Positions 37,688 through 48,406 of a stretch of DNA of 64,000 nt are shown here, piece after piece (the stretch's first letter is position 1; each line of letters starts with the position of its first letter). The DNA is from Phaeobacter sp. J2-8 (lineage in GTDB: Bacteria > Pseudomonadota > Alphaproteobacteria > Rhodobacterales > Rhodobacteraceae). A program made the position numbers and the translations under genes. Location: positions 602,501 to 666,500 of the forward strand of contig NZ_JALIEC010000001.1 of the NCBI RefSeq assembly GCF_022867865.1, read 5' to 3'. Under the pieces are notes generated by a model. That model made no database searches, was not told the origin of the DNA, and saw only the letters and a list, made by a program, of their open reading frames with translations.

Positions 37688-40491
37688 TGGCTGGTCAATC
37701 TCGTATATTCAAAGCCTTCATCTGCATCCTTGAGGCTCCAGCGGAACCGGGTTGGGCCGTCCGCTTCACTGTCCATGCCAGGAGGGGCCTTCAACAGCTC
37801 TCGCTTGAGAAAGCCGCCAATGATTGGCCCTTCATGCGCCTCGGCATCCCCTAATACTGCGGCAACCTTGTGCCAGTCCTCGAAGAAGTATTCGGCCAGA
37901 AGAGGAATTACCTTATGGCGCATTGTTTGATCAACGTCATTGCGGGATGCGCAGCCAATGAAATAGGCATGCCCGATCCGATGCTCGCGGTCATAGAGAT
38001 ATTCGATGCGATCGTTGATTACGCGCAGGATTTTGGGCAGGTCCAGCCCACATCGCCGCGCCGCGTCGCGCAGGGTTTCGGGATCGGGCTCGATCTCTTT
38101 GAATTCGAACCTGCGACGCAGGGCGGTGTCAAGGAGCGCAATAGAGCGGTCAGCGGTGTTCATGGTGCCGAGGATATGTAGATTGCTGGGTAGCCCGAAG
38201 TCTTCGCCAGAATAAGGCAGTCGAACCTTCAGAGCATTTTCCATCCCCAACCGTTTGTCCGGTTCGATCAGGGTAATCAGTTCACCGAAGACTTTAGAAA
38301 TGTTCGCGCGATTGATCTCATCGATGATTAGCACATGTGGGAGCTGTTCGAGGACCGCTTCTTCATTCACGCCATTGATCAGCCGGAGAAGGGCGGGCTT
38401 CTTTAGCTTGCTTTCCCCCAGGCGGTAGATCGAACGCATCGTGAAATTCGAGCCGTATAAATCTGATACCGGAAGCCCCTGGGGGTTTACCCAAAGCCAG
38501 TTCACGGCCCTGCGATGGCAATATTTTTGATTGTCTCTCTGCTTGTACTCATACTCTCCCGTCACTTCTCCGATTGCTCGGAACAGACTATTGCCCTTCG
38601 AAACAATTAGGATATCACCGACCTGAACCTGGTTGCGGAAGGCATCAACAAGAGCGACTTGGCCGGATTGTTTAGTGACAGGTCCTTCGCGGCGCCCCTC
38701 GGCGCGGCATATCTTCAAAATTTCTTCAGGGTCGGTATATATGGGGTCGCTGAAATCAATGTCTTCCCATCCTAAGAGGGTGTGACCTTCCGAGATTGCC
38801 TCATCGAACAGGTATTGTTCAGAAGGGTCCTTTCCGGCGGCTATCGACATTTTGAAAACCTGTCGACCCTCCAAGGAGAAGTCGTCGTCCCCACTGCTTT
38901 CGGATCCGCCGAACTGAGCTTGCTCTGCCATTCGTCGAATAACGCCAGGGACGGTTTGCAGCCGAAAACCGGTTCCAGAGCTGCCGTCTCCCTCTACATC
39001 TGTGGTAGGTTGCCGGCCTTCGACAAAGTCCTCGTAGGACATCGATTGATGGAAGGTTACAAATTCGATCCGCTTTTCAGATTTGAGGCGGTTGTAGGCC
39101 TCCATTACATCCTTGCGGTCTTGCGGCACCTCTTCGCCACACAGGCGTAACGCCTCGGTCGCTGTCGCATGTGTTTTGCCTGTACCAGGGGGGCCGTAGA
39201 GGATCAGGTTCTTCGCTTGTTCCATATCTAATCCCTGTTCTGGCCGTAGTATTGTTTCCGGTGTGCTTGCGCCGGCGGTACGGGTCAATTGATAGGTGAA
39301 TTCGGTCGTGCTGCTGGGCTGCGGCTCTGTGTAAGTGGGTTTGGGAAGGCCTGTCATTTCTTGAAATTTCGAACCCAAGAGTGCGCTGCAAATGTTTGGA
39401 TGAGAGTTTTGTAGACCTATTTCTTTTCCAAGGTCCCCAGCTTTGATCGTAACGGAAGCCTGTCCCGCCTCGCGGGCTGGTTCGATATGGTAGTTTAGTG
39501 CGCAAGCCCGGATGCGATCGGCATCTCGAATGAGGTGGCTATAGCGCTCTGGCGGCTCAACAGGGGTATTGTCCTGATCTACGATAATGTAGCCAGCATT
39601 GTGGAGACGGGCGGCTGCATCCGATTTTTGCCCCCACCCGCCATTCAGCGTCGTTTTTCCGAGTAGAAAGCCAACCAGTGGTTTGGTCGGGTAGGGCTTT
39701 GTGGCCGTTCTCCGCGTTGATCTCACCCAGTAGTCTCTGGGATCACCGAAAGCATCAAACACCTCTTTCTGGGAGCCATCAAGTACATAAGCGTCATAGG
39801 CGACCATGGCCGCTTCAATATTCTGCCGAGAGAAATCGGCGGGTTGCCTGTCTTTCTCTTTGTTGTCGATCAGTTCAAAGCCCAATTCTTTCAAACGCTC
39901 GAATGACTGGCTTTCACCGAAGCCGTTGAAGAACTCCTTGGCAGTCAAGGCAGGCCCGTCTGGTAACTTCGCGACCGCCGTGGCTACGATCGCTTTTGCA
40001 GGGTAACGTAGCGCCTCACCGTTGTTATGGTCGGCCTCAGCGACCGGTCGTATCGTCCAAACCTGCGGCTTTCCGAAGCTGCGGTTTTGTAAAAATGCTT
40101 TGAGCCCCTCCGTGTCGCAGTCATCCATTGCAGCGATGATTTCGGATTTAGTCAACTCTCGAAGGTAATGTGAGTGCTCCAGTTTGTTGGGCATGGATGA
40201 GCTGTTGCGAATAAAGTCAGCATATAGGCTAATGGATTGGCGCAGGCTTGCCAGGCCGTTCCTTAGATTGCCATCAATCTGCACAGGCGATGGATTGGGT
40301 GCATTGTTTCTCTCATCTTCAGTACTGTACGAAAACCGTCGCAACAGATCTTCTATTTTTTGCTCTGCAAGAACCTCATCCAAATCCCCGATCGCATTCT
40401 CAACTCGGCGCGCCGTGCTAATTCTGGAACCTATTGATCTTTCACTTTGGCCTTGGGCTTCGAGCCATTTTCGAAATTCAGTTTCTTGCAT
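37684..40491 (-). CDS. mcrB: McrB-like AAA+ GTPase with an inserted EVE/PUA-like domain
   Basis: 935 residues. The first ~95 residues resemble a small helical DNA-recognition or integrase SAM-like segment. Walker A GPPGTGKTHAT lies near 432, Walker B VLIIDEINRANISKVFGEL near 722, and sensor 1 is GTMNTADRSIALLD. Between Walker A and B is an extra ~150 residues containing VGDILIVSKGNSLFRAIGEV and WLWVNPQGLPV, which look like an EVE/PUA-type modified-base-binding fold. It starts 16 nt after the hsdR stop. No lesion seen. Confidence 0.83.
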   Translation of the reverse strand: MQETEFRKWLEAQGQSERSIGSRISTARRVENAIGDLDEVLAEQKIEDLLRRFSYSTEDERNNAPNPSPVQIDGNLRNGLASLRQSISLYADFIRNSSSMPNKLEHSHYLRELTKSEIIAAMDDCDTEGLKAFLQNRSFGKPQVWTIRPVAEADHNNGEALRYPAKAIVATAVAKLPDGPALTAKEFFNGFGESQSFERLKELGFELIDNKEKDRQPADFSRQNIEAAMVAYDAYVLDGSQKEVFDAFGDPRDYWVRSTRRTATKPYPTKPLVGFLLGKTTLNGGWGQKSDAAARLHNAGYIIVDQDNTPVEPPERYSHLIRDADRIRACALNYHIEPAREAGQASVTIKAGDLGKEIGLQNSHPNICSALLGSKFQEMTGLPKPTYTEPQPSSTTEFTYQLTRTAGASTPETILRPEQGLDMEQAKNLILYGPPGTGKTHATATEALRLCGEEVPQDRKDVMEAYNRLKSEKRIEFVTFHQSMSYEDFVEGRQPTTDVEGDGSSGTGFRLQTVPGVIRRMAEQAQFGGSESSGDDDFSLEGRQVFKMSIAAGKDPSEQYLFDEAISEGHTLLGWEDIDFSDPIYTDPEEILKICRAEGRREGPVTKQSGQVALVDAFRNQVQVGDILIVSKGNSLFRAIGEVTGEYEYKQRDNQKYCHRRAVNWLWVNPQGLPVSDLYGSNFTMRSIYRLGESKLKKPALLRLINGVNEEAVLEQLPHVLIIDEINRANISKVFGELITLIEPDKRLGMENALKVRLPYSGEDFGLPSNLHILGTMNTADRSIALLDTALRRRFEFKEIEPDPETLRDAARRCGLDLPKILRVINDRIEYLYDREHRIGHAYFIGCASRNDVDQTMRHKVIPLLAEYFFEDWHKVAAVLGDAEAHEGPIIGGFLKRELLKAPPGMDSEADGPTRFRWSLKDADEGFEYTRLTSQ

Positions 40492-40507
40492 CTTTAGCTC
40501 TCAATAT

Positions 40508-43500
40508 TCAGGCCGCGACCGCCGCGTCGTTTACGGATTTTACGATCCGAATAATCTCGGCCGCATGATCCTTCTTAAAAACGCCGGCAATTCCGAGGTC
40601 ATCAATGTCTGAAAAAGGACTTTCATAGAAAGTCCTGGGTTCCACAATTCCGCTATCGGTGAGGTGATCAATGATCATATCAATGAATTCTGTTTGATCA
40701 GGATTTAGCTGGTGCGTTGACATGAAAGCGCTGAAGGCTTGTTTTGCTGCGGCGCGGTCGAGTCCGATCAATCGGCGCAGGAATACTCCCAGCGGTTCCT
40801 CCTCTTGGAGAGCAGAGAGCGTCTTTGTGTCTGAAACACCCTGTTCGATCAGCATTTTTTGGAGCTCTTCAACATCAGTGCGTGTGAGAGCCTCTGCGCG
40901 ATGAATTTTCTGCAGGGTGATGTGATCCATATGTGTTTCGACAAATTTGCGGACTTTCATTTTGAACCGCGCCTTGTCTACCCCGGTGCCTACTTCTGGG
41001 AGATCTATGGTCTCATTACCACCAATCTCATCTTCAAAGTCGGTTATCACGACCTTGCGTTCCTTAGGTTGGATTAGGTCTGCGAGCATGCGTAACTTGC
41101 GTCTGACCTCCTCCAGGATATCGACTGAAATATCAGTCCAAAATTGATCTGTTTGCATTTCAAGGATCAGTTCCATCTGCTTGGCTACAGTGGGAACGTT
41201 GGATAAACCCTCAAGAGCAGAGGAAAATTTGATCATTCGCATTTGCAGCCGTTGAAAACCGGCATCACCGCGTAGCAGAAGCAGCTGTGCGTTCAACACC
41301 AGAAGATCGAATTGCTTCGCAGGCAAATGGTCGTCCTGGAAGGCAGATGGTAGACCCGCGATCTCATCAGTCAGCGTGATCCTTGCGTCGAGATCCAAAG
41401 TTGCCCAGCGATCTATCTTTTTGAATTGCTCTACCGCGCGGCGCTTGTCGCGTACCATGAAATTTTCGAGGTTCATGCCAGAAACCTCATCAAAGAGGCG
41501 TTCCTTCAAAGATTTCTCCAAGTCAGCATGAGTGCCTTCCTGCTCTTGTAGGTCCCCGATTAGCTCCACACGCGTCTTAAACAGACGTTCACCGATTGGA
41601 AGCGCTGTACCGGCATTCCGGGCATCCGGGTTCTCACGAAAAAATTCCAGGTTTTGACAGAAGTCGAAAATGATGAACTCTTCTTTGTCCTCACCGGGCG
41701 CGAATAGGTCCTCGCGCAAGCGAGTGCCGCGACCGACCATCTGCCAGAACTTTGTCTTGGATCGCACAATTTTGAAAAACACGAGGTTCACGACTTCTGG
41801 AACATCAATGCCCGTGTCCATCATGTCGACGGACACCGCGATGTGCGGCGGTTTCTCCGGCTCGGAAAAATCATCTATCAGTGATTGGGCATAGGTGACG
41901 CTGTAATCAATCAATCGAGCAAACTGCCCAGCCAGGTGGGGGTAATTTTCGTCGAACCTCTCAATGATGAATTGAGCGTGTTTGCTGTTCTTGGCAAAGA
42001 TGATGGTCTTTCCCAGCTGATCACCACCCGCGACTTTGATACCGTTTCGCATTACGTGCTCAAGCACCTTATCGACAGTATCCTTGTTGAATAACCACTT
42101 GTTCAGATCGTTAGATTCAACCCGATCCGGGATCGTACCGTCCTCATCCCATTCAATCGCGTCCCATTCGTCTTTCTCGTGGTCTGAAAGCTGATCGTAT
42201 GCAATCCCGTCGCGTTGAAACTTCAAGGGTACAGAAATTGATTTCGGGGGCACAAGATAGCCATCCTGCACCGCGTCATCCAGATCATATGCATCGGTCG
42301 GAACACCACTCTCAAGGTTAAACAGAGAATAGGTGTTGTGATCGATCTCATCTTTTGGTGTGGCAGTCAGACCCACCAGGAAGCTGTCGAAGTACTCAAA
42401 AATTGCTCGATATTTCCGGTAGACGGATCGGTGTGCTTCGTCGATCACGATCAGATCGAAATGTCCCGGCCCGAAGCGCTTTTCACCCCCTTTAATCTCA
42501 TCAATCAACCCCATCATGGTGGGGTAGGTAGAAAGAAATACCCTCGCGCCGGAATGGTCATTGCGCGCAGGGTCATGCCGTTCCAAGAGGTTTGCGCTCG
42601 GGGTGGCAGGCAGGTGTGTCTTGAAGGCCCCATGTGCCTGCTTCACCAGTGCCACACGGTCAGCAAGAAACAGCACGCGCTTGACCCAGTTGCCGCGCAT
42701 CAGCTGGTCGATCAGGGCAATGACGGTCCGAGTTTTGCCGCTGCCAGTCGCCATCACAAGCAACGCCTTGCGTTGGCGATCCTTTTCAAAGGCTTGTCCG
42801 ATACGGCGGATCGCGCGCTGTTGGTAAAACCGCCCTGCGATCGTCTCATCAACGGTCACATCGTCAAGAGTTTTCCGGTTGCCTCGCCTTTGTTGCAACA
42901 GCTCCAATTCATCGCGTTTCAGGAAACCAGATATCTTCCGAGGGGGATACCGCAGATCATCCCAAATCCAGTGTTCATAGCCATTAGTGGTAAAGATCAC
43001 CGGACGCTGGCCGTACATCTTTTCCAGACAGTCCGCATAGAGCTTGGCTTGTTGCTGACCTGTGCGAGAAATCCTTCTTGGTGCGCTTAGCCTCGACCAC
43101 CGCCAATGGCTTCCCATCAGCTCCCCAAAGGACATAATCGGCAAATCCTTTGCCGCTCTGGCTCGGCATGCCTTTGACCAGGTATTCGCGGTCTCGAGGC
43201 TGGTCCAATGCCCAGCCGGCCTCGTGTAGCAATAGATCAATGAAGGCATCGCGGGTGGCGGCCTCCCCATAGTCGTGATCGTCCTGAATTGCCTGATTAG
43301 CTTTGCGCGCGGCTGCATATTCGGCGCGAAGACGCGCCAGTTCTTCCTCTACTGCCTTGCGACCTTCCTCAGAGGCCTTGCGCGCTTCCTCAGCTTCTTC
43401 AGCGCGTTTATTGGCGGCTTTGACATCTCCTTCAATCTTCTGGATCTGTGCAACCGTGCTGGCCGAGATCGTCAGGGATCTTTCCAATTTGCCGATGTCG

Positions 43501-43907
43501 AACGATAGGGCGGGATCAGGCTTCGCCCCCGTCGCATAGGTGCGGGCGATCCAGTAGCAGACATGGAACAGCTCGCGCACCGTAGTGGCAGCGTCTTGCG
43601 GTGTCAGGGCCTTGCCGCTGTCATGAGCGGCGCGGTTGCCCTGATCTTTGATGTATTTCGCCTTGGTGGTGATGGCAGGACCCGTCAGCGCCTCAAGGCT
43701 GGGTTCTGCGATCAGGGCGGCCAGCGTGCGCTCATAGGGATGGCGCAGGGCGGGATCACGACGGTAGAGCCATTTCAGCGCCGTCTCCAACGTCAGTCGC
43801 GACCAGAAGCACGCGCCGCGTGGATCGGACAGGGCCAGTTTTTCCGCCTTCTCGGCGTGTTGCTTCAGGTCTTGAAAATTGGTGGAGAGAAAAGAAAATT
43901 GGGACAT
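40508..43907 (-). pseudogene. hsdR: Type I restriction subunit HsdR, frameshifted
   Basis: About 1130 residues in two frames. The first (43907-42984) has a DUF4145-like helical domain, a charged coiled coil of about 160-215, and the nuclease core GFADYVLWG and [11 protein letters not shown]. The second has [20 protein letters not shown], Walker A MATGSGKTRT, IDEAHRSVYRKYR and the rest of the SF2 translocase to the C-terminus. The break is at the AAA run at 43069-43071 (plus strand GAGAAATCC); removing one A gives [19 protein letters not shown] in one frame. As read, the nuclease is separated from its motor and restriction should be lost. Confidence 0.88.
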
Positions 43908-43930
43908 TAAAACAACCTATGCGAATGGCA

Positions 43931-44437
43931 TTACCTTAATGCGGGAAAATCTTTGCGAAAGGCCTGTTTTGCCTCTTCCCACTTTTCTTCTCCCTCCGGC
44001 GACAAAACCCAATTGCAATTGACTGTGTTCAGCACGTCGTAACCTGCGTCTTTCAACCCATCACAAAGCAGCTTTTCCATCGCCCCCACTTGATCGCGAA
44101 GCGGTTTGTGGCGTTCCATCAATGTGGCGCGGTCGCTGCCGTCATGATCCACTTGCGGGTAGATCGGGCCGTGGGCGATCAGCTCGAAGCTGGTGCAGTC
44201 TTCTGGCGTGACACCATGGGCGATCAGATTGCGGCGCAGGGCGTTTGAATTGGGGGATGTGCCAAGGTGCTGGCCCATCCGTGTAAAGGGTGCTGCGGCA
44301 TGGGGGCTGGAGTTGTCGCCGGTGCGGCCAACATAATGCAGCGCCCCATTTGGCGTGGCGATGCGCCAGACATAAAGCCAGAACCCCCGTTGCAGCATTG
44401 CCCCCGGAAGGGTAAGGCGATGGAGCGCAGCGGCCAT
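43931..44437 (-). CDS. GIY-YIG-like protein within the type I restriction operon
   Basis: 168 residues from MAAALHRLTLPGAML. The longer frame to 44518 would overlap the true end of hsdS and is rejected. FWLYVWRI...LHYVGRTGD matches a GIY-YIG start, followed by TRMGQHL (conserved Arg) and a Glu in LMERHKPLRD or GAMEKLL. GIY-YIG proteins are nucleases or nuclease-derived binders. Its place between hsdS and hsdR suggests an accessory part of the restriction system. The catalytic state is not certain by eye. Confidence 0.65.
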   Translation of the reverse strand: MAAALHRLTLPGAMLQRGFWLYVWRIATPNGALHYVGRTGDNSSPHAAAPFTRMGQHLGTSPNSNALRRNLIAHGVTPEDCTSFELIAHGPIYPQVDHDGSDRATLMERHKPLRDQVGAMEKLLCDGLKDAGYDVLNTVNCNWVLSPEGEEKWEEAKQAFRKDFPALR

Positions 44438-44438
44438 G

Positions 44439-45603
44439 TCAAAGCTCACCGCGAAAGGCGCGGTGTTGAAGGGAGGCAAATAGCGCGTTGTTGCAATTTT
44501 CTGTTGCCCGTGCATCATCCTGTAACGTCTGAATACCCCCTAAACGTTTAGTGAACTCGTACTGAATTGTTAACGGTGGAAGCGGAAATCTTTAGGGCTT
44601 TGATAATACCCATATTCATCCCCGGCATGACCGCGCCTTTGGCTTCAACACCCAATTGGCGCAACACGTTAGGATGATGAAGAAAGGTCGCTTGGAGAAA
44701 ATATGGAAGTATCTTTTGGCTGTCTAAAGTTAGGCAACACAGGTGCTTTGTGTTGATGGAGATAGGGATGTCATCAGGCACAACTGCGCAGCGCCCGCAC
44801 GTGCCCATGATTGTAATCAGCACATCGTTGGGTAAGACGGTAAAGCGCTTTAGCGCTTCGTATTTTTCGGGCGTGATGTATCTTTCCTTCGCCCATCTGA
44901 ACTGGTTTGAAACCGCGTTGTCGATCCCCAGAACGGGAATTCCTTCATCTACAAACTCGGAAACCAAAAGCTGACTTCCAAACGGTCCGGTTCGCGCATT
45001 TTCTGTGACTTCTTCAACTGTGACGGTCGGCCAAGATGGGTCGGAATTTGCAACAAACATCTCATGAAAGATCGCCTGTCCGAGGGTGTTGAGTTTGTCG
45101 AGGGCGCGGGTGCGGAGGCGGCGGAGTGCGTCCGCCTGATCCAATATCCCCGCAATCCGCTTCTGCTCCTCCAGCGGCGGGAGGGGGATTTTGATTTGTT
45201 TGACACCTTCTGGTCTTGCTCGCAGAAGTGATCCACCAACACCGGCAACGGTTTGCATAAACTCAGTGTTGAAAGGGTCTGAGACCAGAATTTGACGCAA
45301 ATAATTTGGATCGAACGCATCGCCTCGAAAGGTGATCCACTCTCCTGAGGCAATCTGGCGGTTGGACCCTCTGGGCGAGACAACGCAGGAGCGCCTAATA
45401 TGTGGCACAATTCGAGAAAGGAGAACATCGCCGGGCTCAATGCATTTTTTCGATAAGCCTATATTCGAACCAAGAAGGACTTCAGGCTTTCCAGCATCAA
45501 ACGCAGGTATGCTCCAAAGCTCAAAAGTCTCATCAGGAAACTTGGCTGGATTTACGCTCGGGATCTTTGAGGGCATGAATTCACCCAAGGGGACCATGTT
45601 CAT
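44439..45603 (-). pseudogene. hsdS: Type I specificity subunit HsdS, frameshifted near its 3' end
   Basis: The main frame (351 residues) has a first target-recognition domain, the conserved helix LPPLEEQKRIAGILDQADAL, then a second domain (WPTVTVEEVTENARTGPFGS to MPGMNMGIIKALKI). It then stops at 44548 after nonsense. In the next frame the sequence continues FPLPPLTIQYEFTKRL and ends LFASLQHRAFRGEL, the exact form of an HsdS C-terminus, stopping at 44439. The junction is one extra base in a TTT run (44591-44593, plus strand). The truncated protein lacks the second half of the last conserved helix, which is needed for subunit contacts. The start overlaps the hsdM stop. Confidence 0.87.
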
Positions 45604-47138
45604 CCCAACATCCCCTCCAACCGATCCAACCCTTCGGCGATCTTACCCTCCAGTGCGCGTAGCTCGGCGATAATCTCGGCGGGGGATTGGTGCTCAACCT
45701 CTTCATGCTCGATCTCTTTGTAGCGGTTCAGCGACAGGTCCCATGATCCGGTGGCGATGATCTCGGACGCGGGCACCATAAAGCTTTGCGCGGTGCGGGG
45801 GCGGTCGGCCTCACTCTCCAGCGCTTGCCAGCGGGTCAGGATATCGGGCAGGTTGTTTTTGGCGTGCTCGTCCTCGGTCAACGCCACTTCCGGCACGGGG
45901 CCAAGCTTGGCGTCCTCCAGCAGCGGCGTGCGCTTGTCATCAAGGCTCATCCCGTCGGCGGTCATGTCATAGAACCAGACGTTATCCGTACCGCCGCTGT
46001 TGGTCTTGGTAAAGATCACGATGGCGCAGGACACGCCCGCATAGGGGCGGAACACGCCCGAGGGCAGTTTGATGATCGCCTCAAGCTGGTGATCCTCAAC
46101 CAACATTTTGCGGATGTCCTTATGCGCCTTGGAGGAACCGAACAGCACGCCATCCGGCACAACCACCGCCGCGCGCCCACCGGTGCGCATCAGGCGCAGG
46201 AACAGCGCCATGAACAGCAGCTCGGTCTTTTTGGTTTTGACGATCTTGAGCAGGTCTTTGGACGTGGTGTCATAATCCAGCGATCCGGCAAAGGGCGGGT
46301 TGGCGAGGATCAGGGAATAGCGCCCTTCATCGGCGCCATGTTCCTCGGCCAGACTGTCGCGGTACGCGATGTCGGGGTTGTCCACGCCGTGCAGGGTCAT
46401 GTTCATCGCGCCGATCCGCAGCATCGTGCTGTCAAAGTCAAAGCCGTGGAACATGGAGTTGTGGAAGTGGTCGCGCTGCTCAGGGTCGCGCAGCATCTTG
46501 GGGTGGTGGTCGCGCAGGTATTCGCCCGCCGCCACCAGGAAGCCGCAGGTGCCCACAGCAGGGTCGCAGATGATGTCTTTCGGCGTTGGCGCCATGAGGT
46601 TGACCATCAGCTTGATGATATGGCGTGGTGTGCGGAACTGGCCGTTCTGGCCCGCACTGGCGATCTTGCCCAGCATGTATTCAAAGACGTCGCCCTTGGT
46701 GTCGCGGTCCTCCATCGGGATGTCGTCGAGCATCTGCACGACTTTGGCCAGCAGGTTGGGGTTGGAGAAGCCCAGTCGCGCGTCTTTCATATGGGTGCCG
46801 TAAGAAGATCCTTCCTCACCCATCTGGCGCAGAAAGAGGAAGACGTGCTTATCCACAATACGCATCATCTCGCGGGCCTCAAAATTCTTGAAACGGGACC
46901 AACGCAGGTTGTCGTAGGGTTCGCCCTTGTCATCCGCGCCGTCAGGGAAAATGCGGCGTTCCATCGGGGTGCCCAGCATCTCGGCTTTGCTTTCCTCGCG
47001 GGTGTGGATCTCGTCCAACCGCTTAATGAACAGCAAGAAGGTGAGTTGTTCGATGACGGAGAGCGGATTGGAGACGCCTCCAGACCAGAAGGCATTCCAG
47101 ATTTGGTCGATTTGCGTGCGGATGGTGCCTGTGAGCAT
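45600..47138 (-). CDS. hsdM: Type I methyltransferase subunit HsdM
   Basis: 512 residues. It starts MLTGTIRTQIDQIWNAFWSG, the usual HsdM beginning, so the coding region is intact. The SAM site DPAVGTCGFL lies near 190 and catalytic NPPF near 279, typical of N6-adenine methyltransferases; HQLEAIIKLPSGVF follows. It overlaps hsdS by 4 bp. IS copy C ends only 8 bp upstream of the ATG, so the original promoter and probably the ribosome-binding site have been replaced by IS sequence. Confidence 0.93.
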   Translation of the reverse strand: MLTGTIRTQIDQIWNAFWSGGVSNPLSVIEQLTFLLFIKRLDEIHTREESKAEMLGTPMERRIFPDGADDKGEPYDNLRWSRFKNFEAREMMRIVDKHVFLFLRQMGEEGSSYGTHMKDARLGFSNPNLLAKVVQMLDDIPMEDRDTKGDVFEYMLGKIASAGQNGQFRTPRHIIKLMVNLMAPTPKDIICDPAVGTCGFLVAAGEYLRDHHPKMLRDPEQRDHFHNSMFHGFDFDSTMLRIGAMNMTLHGVDNPDIAYRDSLAEEHGADEGRYSLILANPPFAGSLDYDTTSKDLLKIVKTKKTELLFMALFLRLMRTGGRAAVVVPDGVLFGSSKAHKDIRKMLVEDHQLEAIIKLPSGVFRPYAGVSCAIVIFTKTNSGGTDNVWFYDMTADGMSLDDKRTPLLEDAKLGPVPEVALTEDEHAKNNLPDILTRWQALESEADRPRTAQSFMVPASEIIATGSWDLSLNRYKEIEHEEVEHQSPAEIIAELRALEGKIAEGLDRLEGMLG

Positions 47139-47172
47139 TGAAGGGCTGACCTGCCCCCTGCTGGTCCCTCAT

Positions 47173-48072
47173 TCATAATGAGAGTTTGCAGGTTGAATCT
47201 GGGTATTCGGCTTCCGCGTCTGACGCAAGCGCGCCGGGCGCGGAGTTTTCAAATTGCTCAAGCGCACGGCGCGCTTGCAGCGGCGTTTGGTTGCCCAAGG
47301 ACGAGTGTGGCCTGACCGTGTTATAGTCGTAACGCCATAGGGCCAGCTTGCGCCGCGCATCATCCAGGCTGTCGAAGATCTCCTCGTTCAGTAGCTTATC
47401 CCTGAGACTGCCGTTGAAGCTCTCGATGAACGCGTTCTGCTGCGGCTTGCCCGGATCGATGTAGTGCCACGGCACCTCGTTCTCGTCGGCCCATTTCAGG
47501 ATGGCCCGACTGGTGAACTCAGTTCCATTATCGCTGACAATGCAGCCGGGCTTTCCGTAAAGCCGGATCAGAGCGCTGAGCTCCCGGGCGACCCTTGCGC
47601 CGGAGAGGCTGGTGTCCGCGATAAGGCACAGGCATTCCCGAGTGCAGTCATCGATCACTGCCAGCATCCGGAACTTCCGCGAGGCGCCGAAGCTGTCGGA
47701 TACGAAGTCCAACGACCAACGAGCATTGGGATACGCCGCAACTGGCATCGGCACCCTGGTGCCACGCGCCCGTTTCCGGCCGCGCCGCCGCTTCACGGAC
47801 AGCCCTTCTTCGCGATAGACCCTGTAGAGCTTCTTGTGGTTCATGGTCATGCCCTTGCGCTCCAGCAGCACGCCGATCCGGCGGTAACCGAACCTGCGCC
47901 GCTTGGCAGCGATGTCCTGCATCTCCTTGCGGATCTCGGTACAGTCCGGTGGGCGTTCTCGCCGGACTGTTTTGGGATCGACACCGACAAGCCTGCAGGC
48001 CCGGCGCTGCGAGATGTCATGATCCCGCATCGCCCGAAGCGCCGCGTCTCGCCGCTTGGTCAATGTCGTCAA
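47173..48072 (-). CDS. IS3-family transposase OrfB, copy C
   Basis: Intact 299 residues with Lys in DKLL and Asn in FENS where copies A and B have Glu and Asp. It ends TCKLSL. Confidence 0.92.
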   Translation of the reverse strand: MTTLTKRRDAALRAMRDHDISQRRACRLVGVDPKTVRRERPPDCTEIRKEMQDIAAKRRRFGYRRIGVLLERKGMTMNHKKLYRVYREEGLSVKRRRGRKRARGTRVPMPVAAYPNARWSLDFVSDSFGASRKFRMLAVIDDCTRECLCLIADTSLSGARVARELSALIRLYGKPGCIVSDNGTEFTSRAILKWADENEVPWHYIDPGKPQQNAFIESFNGSLRDKLLNEEIFDSLDDARRKLALWRYDYNTVRPHSSLGNQTPLQARRALEQFENSAPGALASDAEAEYPDSTCKLSL

Positions 48073-48332
48073 TTCTTTCCCAGCAAGTCTTTCAGCACGA
48101 CGTTGTCGAGCATGGTATCGGCCAGCAGGCGCTTGAGCTTGGCGTTCTCGTCTTCGAGCGCCTTCAGCCTGGCGGCCTCAGAAACTTCCATCCCGCCATA
48201 CTTGGCCTTCAACTTGTAGAAAGTCGCCGTGCTCAGCCCGTGCCTGCGACACACCTCCGCTGTCGGCATCCCTGCTTCCTGTTCTTTGATCATACCGATG
48301 ATCTGCGCCTCGGTGAAACGACTCTTTCGCAT
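48069..48332 (-). CDS. IS3-family OrfA, copy C
   Basis: Intact 87 residues, same as copies B and D. Confidence 0.92.
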   Translation of the reverse strand: MRKSRFTEAQIIGMIKEQEAGMPTAEVCRRHGLSTATFYKLKAKYGGMEVSEAARLKALEDENAKLKRLLADTMLDNVVLKDLLGKN

Positions 48333-48406
48333 CTGTCTGCTCCTTCAGAGTTGGCGCAGACTCTACATTACGGTGAGGGATTTCGCGGGGGGCAGGTCAC
48401 GAGCAA

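Larger units (their letters stand above)
47147..48399 (-). mobile_element. IS407-like insertion sequence, copy C
   Basis: Full-length 1253 bp. Flanks GGGC and CGAG do not match, so no target duplication is present. It joins the hsdM start to a 5'-truncated virB6/trbL gene, which suggests an IS-mediated deletion or fusion. Protein variants DKLL and FENS match copy D. Confidence 0.93.

Noticed and set aside
19357-48399. Simple inversion between IS copies B and C as the cause of their missing target duplications
   Set aside because: Exchanging the flanks in silico (GTAC with GCCC, AGAA with CGAG) does not restore matching 4-bp duplications, so the partners must be elsewhere or lost.
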